Counted from the stretch's first letter, positions 32,501 to 43,310 are shown. The stretch: DNA of 64,000 nucleotides from Neofusicoccum parvum (GCA_020912385.1 CP087208.1:2418001-2482000), one strand, 5' to 3'. Translations and numbers: made by a program. Notes: generated by a model not told the origin, from the letters alone.

Positions 32501-34630
32501 CGGAATTGACTCCGGCCCCCAAAATCACGCCAGAACGCGAAACTTTGCTGCGATGCGAGTGCCGGTGCTAAGCTGGATACATAGCGTCCATCCGCTCCGC
32601 CGGTCGATGTTGACGCGTGCGCGTCCGCGTTCTGCCGCACCCGGGGCCTTATCTCTGGCGGCGCTTGCGCTTTTAGTGCCAACGGCCGGGCGAAGACAAT
32701 GGTCGGAGCGTTCAGCGCGAGCGCGCGCCGTGCCGCGTCCTTCCGATCAACGGGCCGAGATCTTGGCCTTCGAAATCGACGGCCGAGTGCACGATGCACT
32801 TTCCTGCTGATCGATAACTGCCCGGGTGAAGGGGCCCAGGGCGTGCATACGCACCCAGGCGCCCGCTGCCGTACGATTTTCGGTGCTAAGTCCGGCGCCG
32901 CGACCCGTCCTTTGCGCTGATCGGCAGGATTTGCTGGTCCCCATGACTGAGTGCCACATGGGAAAGCACGCCGGACAGCAAGGTATGCAGGGACAGAGGC
33001 AAATTGAGTTTTGAGGCACTGATGCACGTCGACGTTTCTGGCGTGCGGTTCTCGCGGCTTGAGCAGCGGACAGCCTCATGTCCCTCGCGTCCAATCCGAC
33101 AATTTGCTCATGTGTTGCTCCTATGTTGTTCCGATTCCTTTCGGCATAGACGCGGTATCTCTGCGGGCCAATGCACGGTGACGGAGCAGCTGTAGCAGAT
33201 GCAGTTGCTGGAGAAAGTCGCGCCATGTACTGTACCGGGAGCTCGGGCGCCAATTTGTCATTGGGAAGTTCCGGCCTTTGCATGGCGGCGGCGGCTGCAG
33301 ACGATGGTGAGATAGGCAGGGCATGCGCTGTCTGCACCGCGTGGGGGGTTGTCGTCGTGGCATTGGACGGAAAATTAGGCGGGTATGTATTCTGGTGGTT
33401 GGAAATTGTGAGTGAGGGACTTTGATGTTCTGTCGAACTGATACTCGGAGCAGCTTCTACATGCTCGCTGGTCTGACATCCTATCTATTCGGAGAATCAC
33501 TTGTAATCCGAATGCGCCGTAGATTCCTTCTGTCTAGATTTCGACTTCGGGAGATGGCTCAATTGTGTCGCTACAGAATCAGTACACCGAACCCTTACAG
33601 CAGAGACTCGGAGAGGTTATCCTGGTTGTCCCAACGTCCAGGACATGCAAGAGCGGGGCTCTATTGCTAACCTTCAAAGTATTCACGGAGGGTTGAGCGG
33701 AAATGCACATTAGGAAGTCAAGAAGACACCGGATTACCAAATACGTCCTAATGTATTCTTCAAGCTCCTCCAAATTCAAGCGTATCCTGCTGTTGGGAGC
33801 CGAAGGCTCTCAGCCAAGAACTTTGCTGGTTACAGAAGGGCGGGAAACACTTTTGCGCTAGTTGTCGGCTGCAGCACCCACCCGTGGGGCAGCCTGCGTG
33901 CCCTTCAGATGCATCTTTGGCTTCGTACGGCTCATTTAGCAGCCCTTGTAGCCAATGTCGGTCGCCATGCTTGGAGATTGAAAGATTTTTTTCGTGGTAA
34001 ACTAGAAATTAGCTGCCCTGCTGCAGTCCAAGGTAGTCAAAGTGCGCAAGTAACTTGCTTCGTGTCGAGTTTTCCATGGTCTTTGTGGTATTGAATGTAC
34101 ATTTCCCGACCCCTTTGCATCGTCGACGTCGTATTTTGTCAAAATCTTGCTATTATCGCTTTTGTAAGGCTAAATCCTTCAAAACACCCAGAGAACAAAT
34201 CAACAGCATGGAGAATTCAGCAGATCCAACCCAATCACAGAAAAGGCGAGATTGGATACTGCAGCCATCGGACGAGATATCAGCGTTCGGACGTCCGGAA
34301 GGCTGAATTCTTCAGCTTCTGCAGCTGCATGCTTACCGGCCGGCATGCATTGTGGCTGCATCTGGTGTCACACGAAGAGCAGACCAGTGGGGTTGTGTCT
34401 GCAACGCCTCGTGTCCATGCAGCAGCTTGTGGGGCTGTGTGGCAGCACGAGGCTGACCGAAGCTGAGACATGGAATTCAGGCAGCAGAGATGAGGCTGAA
34501 TCTGGCCTTGCGGGATTTCGAGGTTTTAAGTGAAGGGCCCTCGCTTCGGTGCGGGGTGTTGGAGTTCGGCTCAGCCTTGCCCCCATCTTTTGCTCGCCCC
34601 AAACCCCATTTCGTCCTTTCCGCTTGGACG
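29523..34630. other. 5.1-kb GC-rich gap, no confident gene
   Basis: From 29.6 to about 33.0 kb the DNA is GC-rich with long overlapping frames on both strands that resemble no family. One stretch, 31634-31950 plus, looks more gene-like than the rest (see findings). 33.0-34.5 kb is AT-richer and shows no feature. No tRNA, rRNA or transposase remnant was recognised. Confidence 0.5.
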
Positions 34631-37195
34631 ATGGATGCGACTACATCCTTTGTGGAACTGGAGTCCAGCCGGGACCGCTCGGAAAGAGCCCAAGGCAAGG
34701 CTGCCAAGAAGCCATCTGCGGCTTTGCAAGAGGATCGACGCACACCAACGGAACTGCCAAAACGTGGAACGAAACGGAAGCATAGCACTGGCTCAGACTT
34801 CTCCGAACATCCACAGCTTGTAGAACAATCATCGGACAGTCGGGAGCTTGATCAAAGTTCAGATGAGTCCCTCCAGTCGGGCAATGAGCACGAAGACCAA
34901 CAAGAGTCCCAAAATCACGATGATGTCGACATACAGATTCCCGACATTGATGGTTCTGATCTTGAACATTCAGTACATTCCGAAGATGGAACCGATACCG
35001 ACAGCAATTCATCTTCTGAAGGTCTCTCAGGTTCCGATGATGATTTCGATGACGACAGCACTTTTGATCCTCATGCCTGGAGATGGTGCATTGTTTGCCA
35101 GAGGGCTGAGGATTGGGTCACATCGCGTTCATACCTTGAAAACTCTAAATTCTCCTTCGGTATGTGGAAAGAAATTGTGTCGAAAGAAGGCTGCCCTTCG
35201 TGCGGCGCCATTAAAGCTATGATACAGCGAAGATTCGGATTGTCTATTTTCCCAGAAGAAGAGGTGGTCTTCGACGTGGATGAAACGTCTAATTGCGCCA
35301 TGTTTCATGTTTACATTGAGGGAAATGACATGGGTAGAATTTTCATGAATCCTTCAGGTCTGGACGACCCGTACGGGCCGCAAGGAGTTGTTGTCGACCC
35401 AAACTGGATCGAGATTGAAAGACTTCGGAGATGGCTCGACTACTGTGACAGTCAGCATGGAGATACATGTCACAGTCTGGCAAAATGGCTCGACGTCGCT
35501 TGGACTGGTCCTCATTTTCTTATCGATGTGGAGAATGGTTGCCTTGTCGAGCCGCAGCCCAACTCACGGTACTTCACACTCTCATACGTCTGGGGCGGAC
35601 TTGAAGGGGTAGGCCAGACGACCAAAGAGAATGTTGAGTCACTGAAGAAAAATGGCTCTATGTCGACCGGTATTCCTGGATTCACTCTACCTCGAACAGT
35701 CGAGGATGCCATAGGTCTTGTTAAATCGCTCGGAGAGCGCTTTCTTTGGGTGGATCGGCTATGCATAATCCAGGATGACGTCGAAAGCAAACACACGGAA
35801 ATCAATATGATGGGATCGATATACGCAAACTCATATTGCACAATAGTAGTTGCCGATGGCTCAAGTGCAGAACACGGAATCCCTGGCACGATAAAATGTT
35901 CCAAACCAGCGAAGCCACGTCTATACGAATCTCAAACAATCATCCATTTTCCATCGTTTCGGATGGTCGAAAGTAGGCTAATACATCCAGCCAACGGGTC
36001 TATATACAGTACTCGAGGTTGGACTTTCCAAGAGCACAGTCTGTCTAGAAGGATGCTCGTTTTCGGGGATAACTATGTCGACTGGTGGTGCCAACTACGC
36101 CGGTGGAAAGAAGACGTGACTGCGGATCCGGAGGGTCACCCGAGCAGGCTGCCAGAAAAGGCGACAAGTTGCTGGTCCATGACAATCGAACCCTGGGCCG
36201 ATATGTTTCAGTGGAGAGTTCTCGCTGAGGAGTATTCCGGGAGAAGCCTCACTTTTGATAGTGATGCGAAGGCGGCATTTGCTGGTATTGAAGAGGTCTT
36301 GAGCCCTTCATTTCGGGGAGGCTTCTGTTACGGCCTGCCGGAATTCTACTTTGATATCGCTCTACTTTGGCAGCCCATGCAGCCACTTCGAAGAAGGTGT
36401 TCCATTTTTGAGGATCCTAACTACATGCCCTCATGGTCATTCCTCGGCTGGGAGGGACGTCTCCTACTCAACTTCCATCACTTCTTCGAATGGCTTCAAG
36501 TGGTAGATTTTGGAGAGGGGCAATTTGCTTTTAGTGAAACTTCGAAAGTGCAACCGGAAGCTTCGTGGACACAAAAGGGACCGAGAGGTCAAGAACGTCG
36601 GATAGAGAATGATTACCACATCTGGAAAAAAGATCAAGAACGACAGCAACCAGATTTTCATGAGAAGCTTGGGTGGAAATTGTCCAACGGGATTTGGACT
36701 CACCCAGTTGCACCTGGGACTACGTTCCGCTATCCGGTTCCACTTGGTCCTCACGAGGTCGTCCACACATATCGCGACTGGCCACCGTATCTTCGACTGC
36801 GCTCAAAGCGAGCCTTCTTCACAATCTGTAAGGTTCTCCCGAGGGTGAGGAGTTTTTCTACTATAAATGTGCAGTTGGCGGACGAGACAGGCAGATGGGC
36901 TGGAGTACTGCACTTGAATACTGATCTGATGGAGGAAGTACGCATCGACGAAACTTGCGAGCTTGTTGCGATATCATACGGTAGTATCTCAGTAGAAGAT
37001 TCATCGGGGCCATGGGGCTGTATGATAGAGGTGGAACTGGATGCCAGACCCAAAATTTCCGAAAGATACAAGTACTACAACGTGCTCTGGATCAAGCGAG
37101 AAAAGACTTGGGCTCTCCGCGAAGCTGTCGGACGGATTGAGAAGTCAGTATGGGACAGCCAGGACCCGGAGGATATCGATGTGGAGTTGCGGTGA
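34631..37195 (+). CDS. HET-domain (heterokaryon incompatibility) protein
   Basis: Single-exon gene encoding 854 aa from 34631, or 901 aa if the in-frame ATG at 34490 is used. The N-terminal 150 residues are Ser/Asp/Glu-rich and disordered, with a basic KRGTKRK patch. A Cys-containing region (CIVCQRAEDW...CPSCGAI) follows. The HET domain spans about residues 312-475 with its three landmarks: YFTLSYVWGG, FLWVDRLCIIQDD with MGSIYANSYCTIVVADG, and RGWTFQEHSLSRRMLVF. HET proteins can trigger cell death after non-self recognition in filamentous fungi; most copies are untested. No NACHT, ankyrin or WD-repeat partner domain is seen, and no partner gene is adjacent. Its codons are clearly less GC-rich than those of its neighbours. 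Confidence 0.92.
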   Translation: MDATTSFVELESSRDRSERAQGKAAKKPSAALQEDRRTPTELPKRGTKRKHSTGSDFSEHPQLVEQSSDSRELDQSSDESLQSGNEHEDQQESQNHDDVDIQIPDIDGSDLEHSVHSEDGTDTDSNSSSEGLSGSDDDFDDDSTFDPHAWRWCIVCQRAEDWVTSRSYLENSKFSFGMWKEIVSKEGCPSCGAIKAMIQRRFGLSIFPEEEVVFDVDETSNCAMFHVYIEGNDMGRIFMNPSGLDDPYGPQGVVVDPNWIEIERLRRWLDYCDSQHGDTCHSLAKWLDVAWTGPHFLIDVENGCLVEPQPNSRYFTLSYVWGGLEGVGQTTKENVESLKKNGSMSTGIPGFTLPRTVEDAIGLVKSLGERFLWVDRLCIIQDDVESKHTEINMMGSIYANSYCTIVVADGSSAEHGIPGTIKCSKPAKPRLYESQTIIHFPSFRMVESRLIHPANGSIYSTRGWTFQEHSLSRRMLVFGDNYVDWWCQLRRWKEDVTADPEGHPSRLPEKATSCWSMTIEPWADMFQWRVLAEEYSGRSLTFDSDAKAAFAGIEEVLSPSFRGGFCYGLPEFYFDIALLWQPMQPLRRRCSIFEDPNYMPSWSFLGWEGRLLLNFHHFFEWLQVVDFGEGQFAFSETSKVQPEASWTQKGPRGQERRIENDYHIWKKDQERQQPDFHEKLGWKLSNGIWTHPVAPGTTFRYPVPLGPHEVVHTYRDWPPYLRLRSKRAFFTICKVLPRVRSFSTINVQLADETGRWAGVLHLNTDLMEEVRIDETCELVAISYGSISVEDSSGPWGCMIEVELDARPKISERYKYYNVLWIKREKTWALREAVGRIEKSVWDSQDPEDIDVELR

Positions 37196-37933
37196 TTGTA
37201 TTTTTTGATGCTTTGGTGTGACTGACGGCCCGGCTCCTAGTCTTTTCTTCTGCTTCGGTATTCAATCTCATTCCGTATTATACTGTAGAAGAAGCAGTTT
37301 GCAGCTATGCGCTGTGTGTTACACTGAACTCACGCTGACTCCGCCGATGAACTATGTAAATCTGTCATGCCGAACGGTCTGATATATCACGGGTGGGGCC
37401 CTTTGCCACAAAGGCTACCAGAAAGCATACCGGATGAATTTCGCTCAAAAACCTCACCATCACCCAGTATTCTGGAACTCGTCCACGGCCCTTGGAATGA
37501 CAAGCACCTGTGATAAATGTACGTCATGCCAGAGAATAACATTTTCGCACACCTACGAAGCACTCAGTAAGATTTCCAGAAGACCACTGGGTACAGTGAT
37601 GAACTGTATACTATATCGGCGTCCTATATTGAATCAATACCTTCACCACAGGCCAATCCCCTCTCATCAACAAAGCCACAGCATATTCATCCTATGGCAT
37701 GCACAGAGACAGCTATCACTAAGAGAGCGACAATGCGGAAAGAATCCACAAGAACACCACAATGCTTATGCGACGCATCACGTTTCAAGAAAGACACCCA
37801 CAAAACCAGACCTCAGGCCAAAAAAAAAAAGCTTTCTATGAGAAGAAGTATCCACAAGAAAGTAAGAAGGAATGTTTAAGAAGTATTTATGTAGAAGAAG
37901 CGTCTCTCTTTCCCTCCGACAGCACGACGCTGC
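37196..37933. other. intergenic, convergent 3' ends
   Basis: AT-rich 738-base gap between the HET gene and the CDH gene, which holds their 3' UTRs. It contains A-rich runs near 37.82 kb and no gene. Confidence 0.55.
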
Positions 37934-38093
37934 TTATATGCACTGCACCAACGTCAGTATGGCAAGGTGTGGGAGAGACGGATGAGTAGCCACTTACTTG
38001 CATGTAATCCGCGTTGCCCTCATACGACGTGCATGTCAGACCCTCCGCGCAGTGCCTCGAGCCGGTCCAGTTCCTGCCGCCGCATTGGTAGTA
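37934..38093 (-). other. CBM1 cellulose-binding module encoded by two small exons
   Basis: The 96-nt exon (38093-37998) and 9-nt exon (37942-37934: Cys-Ile-stop) encode the whole CBM1. The aromatic residues Y804/Y805, W812 and Y833 fit the flat cellulose-binding face, and four Cys fit the two family disulfides. The module joins the flavodomain directly (AEAVQK-YYQCGG) with almost no linker. Confidence 0.85.
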
Positions 38094-40798
38094 CTGTCAA
38101 AGAAGCATCGTCAGCGTTCGTCCCAAGATCACAAAAAATGAAACATCTCTCAACCGCAACTGCTTTCTCTGCACCACCGAGGTCAAAGAAGAAAACGAAA
38201 CATACACCCTCTCTCTACACTCTAAACCCTACTCCTTCCCGCTCGCACCCCAGCGGCCACCCCTTCTGCCAGTAGCACTCACTTTCTGAACAGCCTCGGC
38301 GGGCTCCTGAGCCAGGATCTTCTCGGCGGCCTTCTCGGCGACGGCGACGATGAGCGCGGACGGGTTGGTGGCGACCATGCCCGGGAAGATGGACGCGTCG
38401 ACGACGTACAGGTTGTCGGTGCCGTAGACGCGCGTGTTGGTGTCAACAACAGCCGTACCGCCGACCAAGCCGCTGTCGGTGCCCATCTTGGCCGTGCCCA
38501 TCCAGTGGTTGGCGCGGCGCTTGGAGGCCGTGACGGCGATCTGATTTCGCGTTAGTTTGGGGATGGGGTGGGGGGAGAGGGGAGCAACGTACGCTGTCGA
38601 CGAACTCCTCGACGGTGGTGTTGGCGGGCGGCTGGGTGAAGACGATGCTCGGGTCCTTGGAGAGCGCGGCTTGCAGGTTCTTGATGCCCTGGATGACGGC
38701 GGCCTTATCCTCGTCGGTGCGCAGGTACGGGACGGTCGAGACCTGCATAGTCAGGCCGGAGCTGATGGAGAGCACGCCGCGCGAGGTGGCGCCGCGGCCC
38801 AGGTACTGCGAGATGGTCATGGAGGTGTTGGTGTCGCCCTCGACGCGGGCGGTCCACTGGAGCTGGCGGGTGATGCCATCAGAGCCGGTGATTTCGTCCC
38901 ACATGACGGGGCCGATGTTGGGGGCGGAGGTGGTCAGGATGCCGGTGCGGCCGTTGAGGTAGGCTTCCTTGTCGGACTCGATAGGGGCCTTCCAGGCGCC
39001 GTAGAAATCGTAAAAGGTGACGTTCTTGTGCGTGACCTGGACATCGGTGTTGGTGTGGTCATCCAGGTTCTTGCCGACGGGAAGGTTGATCCACTGCTTC
39101 TCATCGATCATGGTGTCGCCGTCGATGGTGCTGGCGTTGACAACGGTGAGCTGCTCCTGAGGACCGACACCGCTACGGAACAAGATCTTAGTGGTACCGA
39201 AGGTACCGGCAGAGAGGATGACGCGGCCGGAGCTGGCTGTGACGTTGACAGTGCCGCAGTAGCCGCCATCGGCGTTGGACTGGACCTCAACACCGGTAAT
39301 GTGGCCACCGTTGCGCACAACACGACGAACAGAAGTGTTCATCCAGAGCTTGAAGTTGCTACGGCTGGCAGCGTTCACGAGGTAGGTACCCATGGGGCCG
39401 CCACGCTCACCGTTAGCATACATGAAAGGAGCGTGAGCGAAAGTCTTGTTCTTCGAGTCAGGAGACTCGTTGGCCGTGACCTGTTTCCAGCCCCCGGCAG
39501 CCATAGCACTCGAGAGGACGTTGAAGCCCTGCTGATAGTAGAGGTCACCATCCATAGAGGGGTGGTCGGTTCCAGGAATAATGTCGAAGACACGCTCAAC
39601 CGCAGCAGACATGTCTGTGGACTTCCAGCCAGTGGGGAAGTTGTAGTCCCAATCGATGGCGGGGGCCTTCCACCACAGAGCAGCGTTGACAGCAGTTCCA
39701 CCACCGAGAACGCAGCCGGCCATCTGGTCAATGTCGTTGCAGGCAATGTTGGCGGAGTCGACCCAGATCTGGTTGCAGAGGCCGGGCACATCGAAGCGGG
39801 TCAAGTTGGTACCATCGAGCCACGAAGGCCTCCAGTTGGTGAAGGGCATGTCACCCTCAACCCAGCGGCCGGACGAGGGAGGACCCCTCTCGATCAGGAG
39901 CACGCTCTTGCCAGCCTCGGAGAGCTTGTCAGCGAGCGGGATACCACCGGCACCGGCACCGACAATGATGTAGTCGTAAGTGTCGGTCGGGACGTTGGTG
40001 GCGGTGCAGGAAGCGGCGGGCGCAGAGGTGGCTGTGGCGGTCGCAGTGCCGTTGGGAGCAGACGTCGAGGTAGGCACGGTGCCGGTAGCCGAGGAAGCCC
40101 AGGTAGAGTAGGCGGTGTTCCTGGCACTGGCAACAACGTGGCCATACTGGCCCATGCCATTGTCGTGCTGAACAATGGTGCCAGCCGAGTCATCAACCGG
40201 GGTAGGGGAGTCGTTGGCCTGGACCCAGCCGATGACCTGGACCTGGCCGGTGGGGAGCTGCGAGCCGGTTGCGCCGTTCTGGTCCCAGACAAAGCACCAC
40301 TGGCAGCGGTAGATGTAGGAGAAGTGGGTCTCGTTGACGGTGTGCGAGATCTCGGAAACGGTGGCGTTGCCGGTGTAGATTTCGGGGGTGGTGTAGCCGC
40401 TGGCATAGCGGAAGGAGGTCTGGATCTCATCGCCATTGACCCAGGCCATGAGCAACAGGGCCGAAGTCATGCCACCGCCGTGAGAGATACCAGACCAACC
40501 GGCGCCGTCGGTGAGCGAACCGACCATGTGGCCGATGTACTCGTCATTGGTGCCGCCGGCCTCGCCGGGCAGAGCCATACCAAATTGGAAACCACCAGTG
40601 GTTTGGGCAGTGGGGATGGTGTACTGCCAGAACTTGATGCCGGTGTCGGCATCGGTGTAGTAGGCGCCCGTCTGGGCCGAGACAACAGGGAAAACTGCAT
40701 TTTGTGAGCATAAGTTTAAGCTTGAATGGCAGGCTCGCGGCGGACGCACGGAGAGACGAAAGAAGGGGCACAGCCCTGCAGATGGCGGAGAACCTCAT
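37934..40798 (-). CDS. CDH: cellobiose dehydrogenase (cytochrome - GMC flavodomain - CBM1)
   Basis: Secreted flavocytochrome that oxidises cellobiose and cello-oligosaccharides to lactones and passes electrons through its haem to AA9 monooxygenases. Exons are 40798-40750, 40694-38593, 38540-38283, 38093-37998 and 37942-37934, giving 837 aa. Residues 1-24 are a signal peptide, completed across the first splice. The b-type cytochrome (AA8) spans about 25-215, with likely haem ligands Met92 (HGGGM) and His193 or His202 (QHDNGMGQYGH). A Thr/Ser/Pro linker spans about 217-246. The GMC domain starts with the FAD-binding DYIIVGAGAGG (257 on); predicted catalytic residues are His729 (ANHWMGT) and Asn776 (ATNPSA). 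Residues 804-837 form a CBM1 (YYQCGG..WTGS..CAEGLTC...YMQCI) with four Cys. The first and last exons are tiny. It is divergent from an AA9 gene. Confidence 0.95.
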
Positions 40799-40920
40799 GG
40801 TGGAAGTTGGCGACCCGGCGCCGAGGAAAAGAACGACAGAAATGAGTGAATGGAATCGGGCCAAAAGGCAAAGGACGGCGCTCGTGGGGGAGTAGATATA
40901 CTCGGGCCGGCAGCCAATGG

Positions 40921-40930
40921 CCTTATATCC
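40921..40930 (-). promoter_or_regulatory. TATA-like box of the CDH gene
   Basis: GGATATAAGG on the minus strand, about 125 bases upstream of the CDH start, with a CCAAT box (40914-40918) next to it. The spacing suits a fungal core promoter. Confidence 0.4.
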
Positions 40931-41268
40931 ATTTCGAATGCGGAAAGACAGGCGGGAAGGCGCATAACGTGCGCAAAGTAAGATTGTTTAGGCAAACCGG
41001 GGGACGAGATCGTAAGCCGGACCAGCCGGGCGGCGGTTGGTCGACCAGGCGGGCGGCGTCGAGGCCCGTGGCAAGCGAGGGCCGCCGTGTTTCGACACAG
41101 GTCGACGGCGCTGTTGGCAGCCCGCGGGCGGCGAGTCGCTGCGCTGCGGGCTGGCCGTTTGATGTCAGGCGCTGGATGTTTGATTGATGTTGATTGCGGC
41201 CAAGTCTCGCCTCGGTTGCCGCTTGGGGCCCAGCACCAGCGCCCAGGCCGAGCCCTGTTTCCACTCGT

Positions 41269-41274
41269 TTAGCC
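41269..41274 (-). promoter_or_regulatory. GGCTAA, XlnR/XYR1-type motif
   Basis: GGCTAA on the minus strand. XlnR/XYR1, the cellulase and xylanase activator, binds this core in Aspergillus and Trichoderma. A second copy lies at 41953-41958. Function here is inferred. Confidence 0.3.
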
Positions 41275-41519
41275 GCCGCTCCTGTCATTACACAGCCCGC
41301 CCAGCTTCTTCCGCCAACAACAGCGGCCTCACCGCGCCGGAAAAATAGAGACAAGCTTTCTGGAGCCCACCGCCGCGGCACGGGCGAGCTCCGACTCGCC
41401 TGGAAGACGCCGTGCTGCCCCGCCTGCCCGCAGCTCCGGGAAGCCCGCCCGACACTGCGAAACACTTCATGCGCGCCAACCAATGCTCGCCGCGCTAAAT
41501 TGCTTATACAGGAGCCTGC

Positions 41520-41530
41520 CCGGACCGCCG
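41520..41530 (-). promoter_or_regulatory. CGG-N5-CGG, CLR-1-like motif
   Basis: Reads CGGCGGTCCGG on the minus strand. A CGG-N5-CGG pattern has been described for the Neurospora cellulose regulator CLR-1. The region is GC-rich, so a chance match is possible. Confidence 0.3.
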
Positions 41531-41952
41531 TTGCGACACCCCGGCCGCCGCTCGCGTCTCCAGCCCTCCGTTTCACGCGCCTCTTTCGACCTCGCTTGCC
41601 GGGGCCTCTCCCAAACGGGCCTCGACGGCGGCCGACTCCATCCTCGCCCAGGCCCCAACCTACCCTTTTCTGCACCGCAATGCTCGATTCCGCTAGCGTC
41701 TCTGGCATGTTCAGCTATATTGGACCTGCTATAGTCTTGCAGGGTTGTCTGATCTTTACCCAGATGAACATGCGTCACCACCATCGCCTACCGCCTGCTG
41801 CCCCTGGATGCTCGCCCAGAGTCAGCCCCAGTCTCATGCACGTAGCAGCGTGCTAGCGGCCCACGACGTTTCGTTCCGTTTCCAATTGAGATGCAGGCCC
41901 CACGGAGCGCGTCGCCGCCGGGGACCGCTCGTGATGTTTCCGTCTATCCTCA

Positions 41953-41958
41953 TTAGCC
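41953..41958 (-). promoter_or_regulatory. GGCTAA, XlnR/XYR1-type motif (AA9-proximal)
   Basis: Second GGCTAA on the minus strand, about 118 bases before the AA9 start and just upstream of a TATA-like ATAAATAG (41961-41968). Confidence 0.35.
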
Positions 41959-42075
41959 AGATAAATAGGCGATGCGCCGCATTGTGACTGCTGCGTCCGC
42001 TCTTGCTACCACCGATCGGCAGCGCCGTGTTGTCTCCTTTCTGCCTCTCCGTCTGCGATAGCTGTGCTAGTCACC

Positions 42076-43310
42076 ATGAGGTCTATTCTTTCCATCAGTG
42101 CGCTGGTCGCCGCCGCCTCCGCCCACACCATTTTCCAGGAGCTCTGGGTCAACGGCGTGTCTCAGGGCCACACTACCGGCATTCGCGTGCCCAATTACGA
42201 CGGGTACGACTCTTAGCCCTTTTTCTTGTTTCCCACGACCATGCCGAAGATCGTTCGGTTATCTGCACAGCCTCTACTTCGGCCCCCTTCTAGTCGTGTT
42301 TAGACTTTCGGCTCTGGGGAACTGCCGGACAACCACTAACAGCACTTCCCGCCAGCCCTATCACCGACGTCACTTCCAACGATGTCATCTGCAACGGCGG
42401 TGTCAACCCGCTCAACACGCCGCTCCCATCGGCCGTGATTGACGTACGTAGCCTCCGATTTCTATACTCTCCAGCCCCTCAGAGCCGCATCCACCTCCTC
42501 GGATACGGACTCTCGCCGGACACCATGACACGCACACATGCCAAGCACCTCAGACAGCCATGACACACCATTGGCAAAGCCAAGGCCACATCAACTCCCC
42601 CTTCCCCTCCGAACACGAGCCCCGAACGCGCAAGCAAGCACCCAGTCCTGCCCTCATCCGGAAACTCGGAGAGCCTCACTCCGACCATCTCAACCCCACC
42701 AACCCGCGTAACCCACCCACTAACTCCATCCCCATCCAGATCCCCGCCGGCGCCACCGTAACCGCCGAATGGCACCACACGCTCGCCGGCTACTCGGCCA
42801 CGGACGGCGACGACCCGATCTCGGCGTCGCACAAGGGGCCGGTCATCGCGTACCTGGCCAAGGTTCCCGACGCGACCGCCGAGACGGTGACGGGGCTGTC
42901 GTGGTTCAAGATCTACGCGGACGGGCTGGACGGGGCGTCGGGCACGTGGGCGGTCGACAAGCTGATCGACAACAAGGGCAAGGTCGACTTCACCATCCCC
43001 AAGTGCATCCCCGCCGGCAACTACCTGCTGCGCGTCGAGATCATCGCCCTGCACGGCGCCAGCACCTACCCCGGCGCCCAGCTGTACATGGAGTGCGCCC
43101 AGATCAACGTCAGCGGCGGCACCGGCACCAGCGTGCCCAGCGGCGTCAGCTTCCCCGGCGCCTACAAGACCGACGACCCCGGCATCGTGTTCAACGTGAG
43201 TGCTGGCCCTTTCTCTTGCTGTTGGCTCTTTCTGACCGTGTGGACTGCAGCTCTACTACCCTACGCCGACCGCGTACACCATCCCCGGCCCGACGGTGTT
43301 GACGTGCTAG
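42076..43310 (+). CDS. AA9 lytic polysaccharide monooxygenase (former GH61)
   Basis: Secreted copper enzyme that oxidatively cleaves cellulose or related glucans using electrons from CDH or small reductants. Exons are 42076-42203, 42356-42443, 42740-43195 and 43251-43310, giving 243 aa. The signal peptide (1-16, [16 protein letters not shown]) ends exactly before His17, which becomes the mature N-terminal His of the copper histidine brace. The second brace His is in AEWHHT (His84 or His85). The axial Tyr188 and Gln186 lie in [12 protein letters not shown], and His177 in EIIALHGA is the usual second-sphere residue. The phrases [18 protein letters not shown] and the ending [19 protein letters not shown] are typical. 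It is a single catalytic domain without CBM1. Intron 2 (42444-42739, 296 nt) is unusually long for this window. It is divergent from the CDH gene. Confidence 0.95.

Larger units (their letters stand above)
40799..42075. promoter_or_regulatory. 1.28-kb shared upstream region of CDH and AA9
   Basis: This region separates two divergent start codons of functionally coupled secreted enzymes. It contains no plausible gene. TATA-like boxes stand on each side, and it holds CCAAT boxes (40914-40918, 41480-41484), two GGCTAA motifs on the minus strand, one CGG-N5-CGG motif and several CreA-type SYGGRG matches (for example near 40884, 40997 and 41599). Motif roles are inferred from other fungi; short motifs also occur by chance. 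Confidence 0.6.

Noticed and set aside
34490..34630. Start of the HET protein at 34490
   Set aside because: Possible, but the added 47 residues look like a translated leader; kept as an alternative only.
38557..40707. 716-aa plus-strand frame opposite the CDH gene
   Set aside because: Antisense shadow; CDH has signal peptide, cofactor motifs, catalytic residues and splice sites in the other strand.
37934..43310. Secondary-metabolite or larger CAZyme cluster around CDH/AA9
   Set aside because: Neighbours are a HET protein and PWP2; no transporter, regulator or further CAZyme is adjacent.
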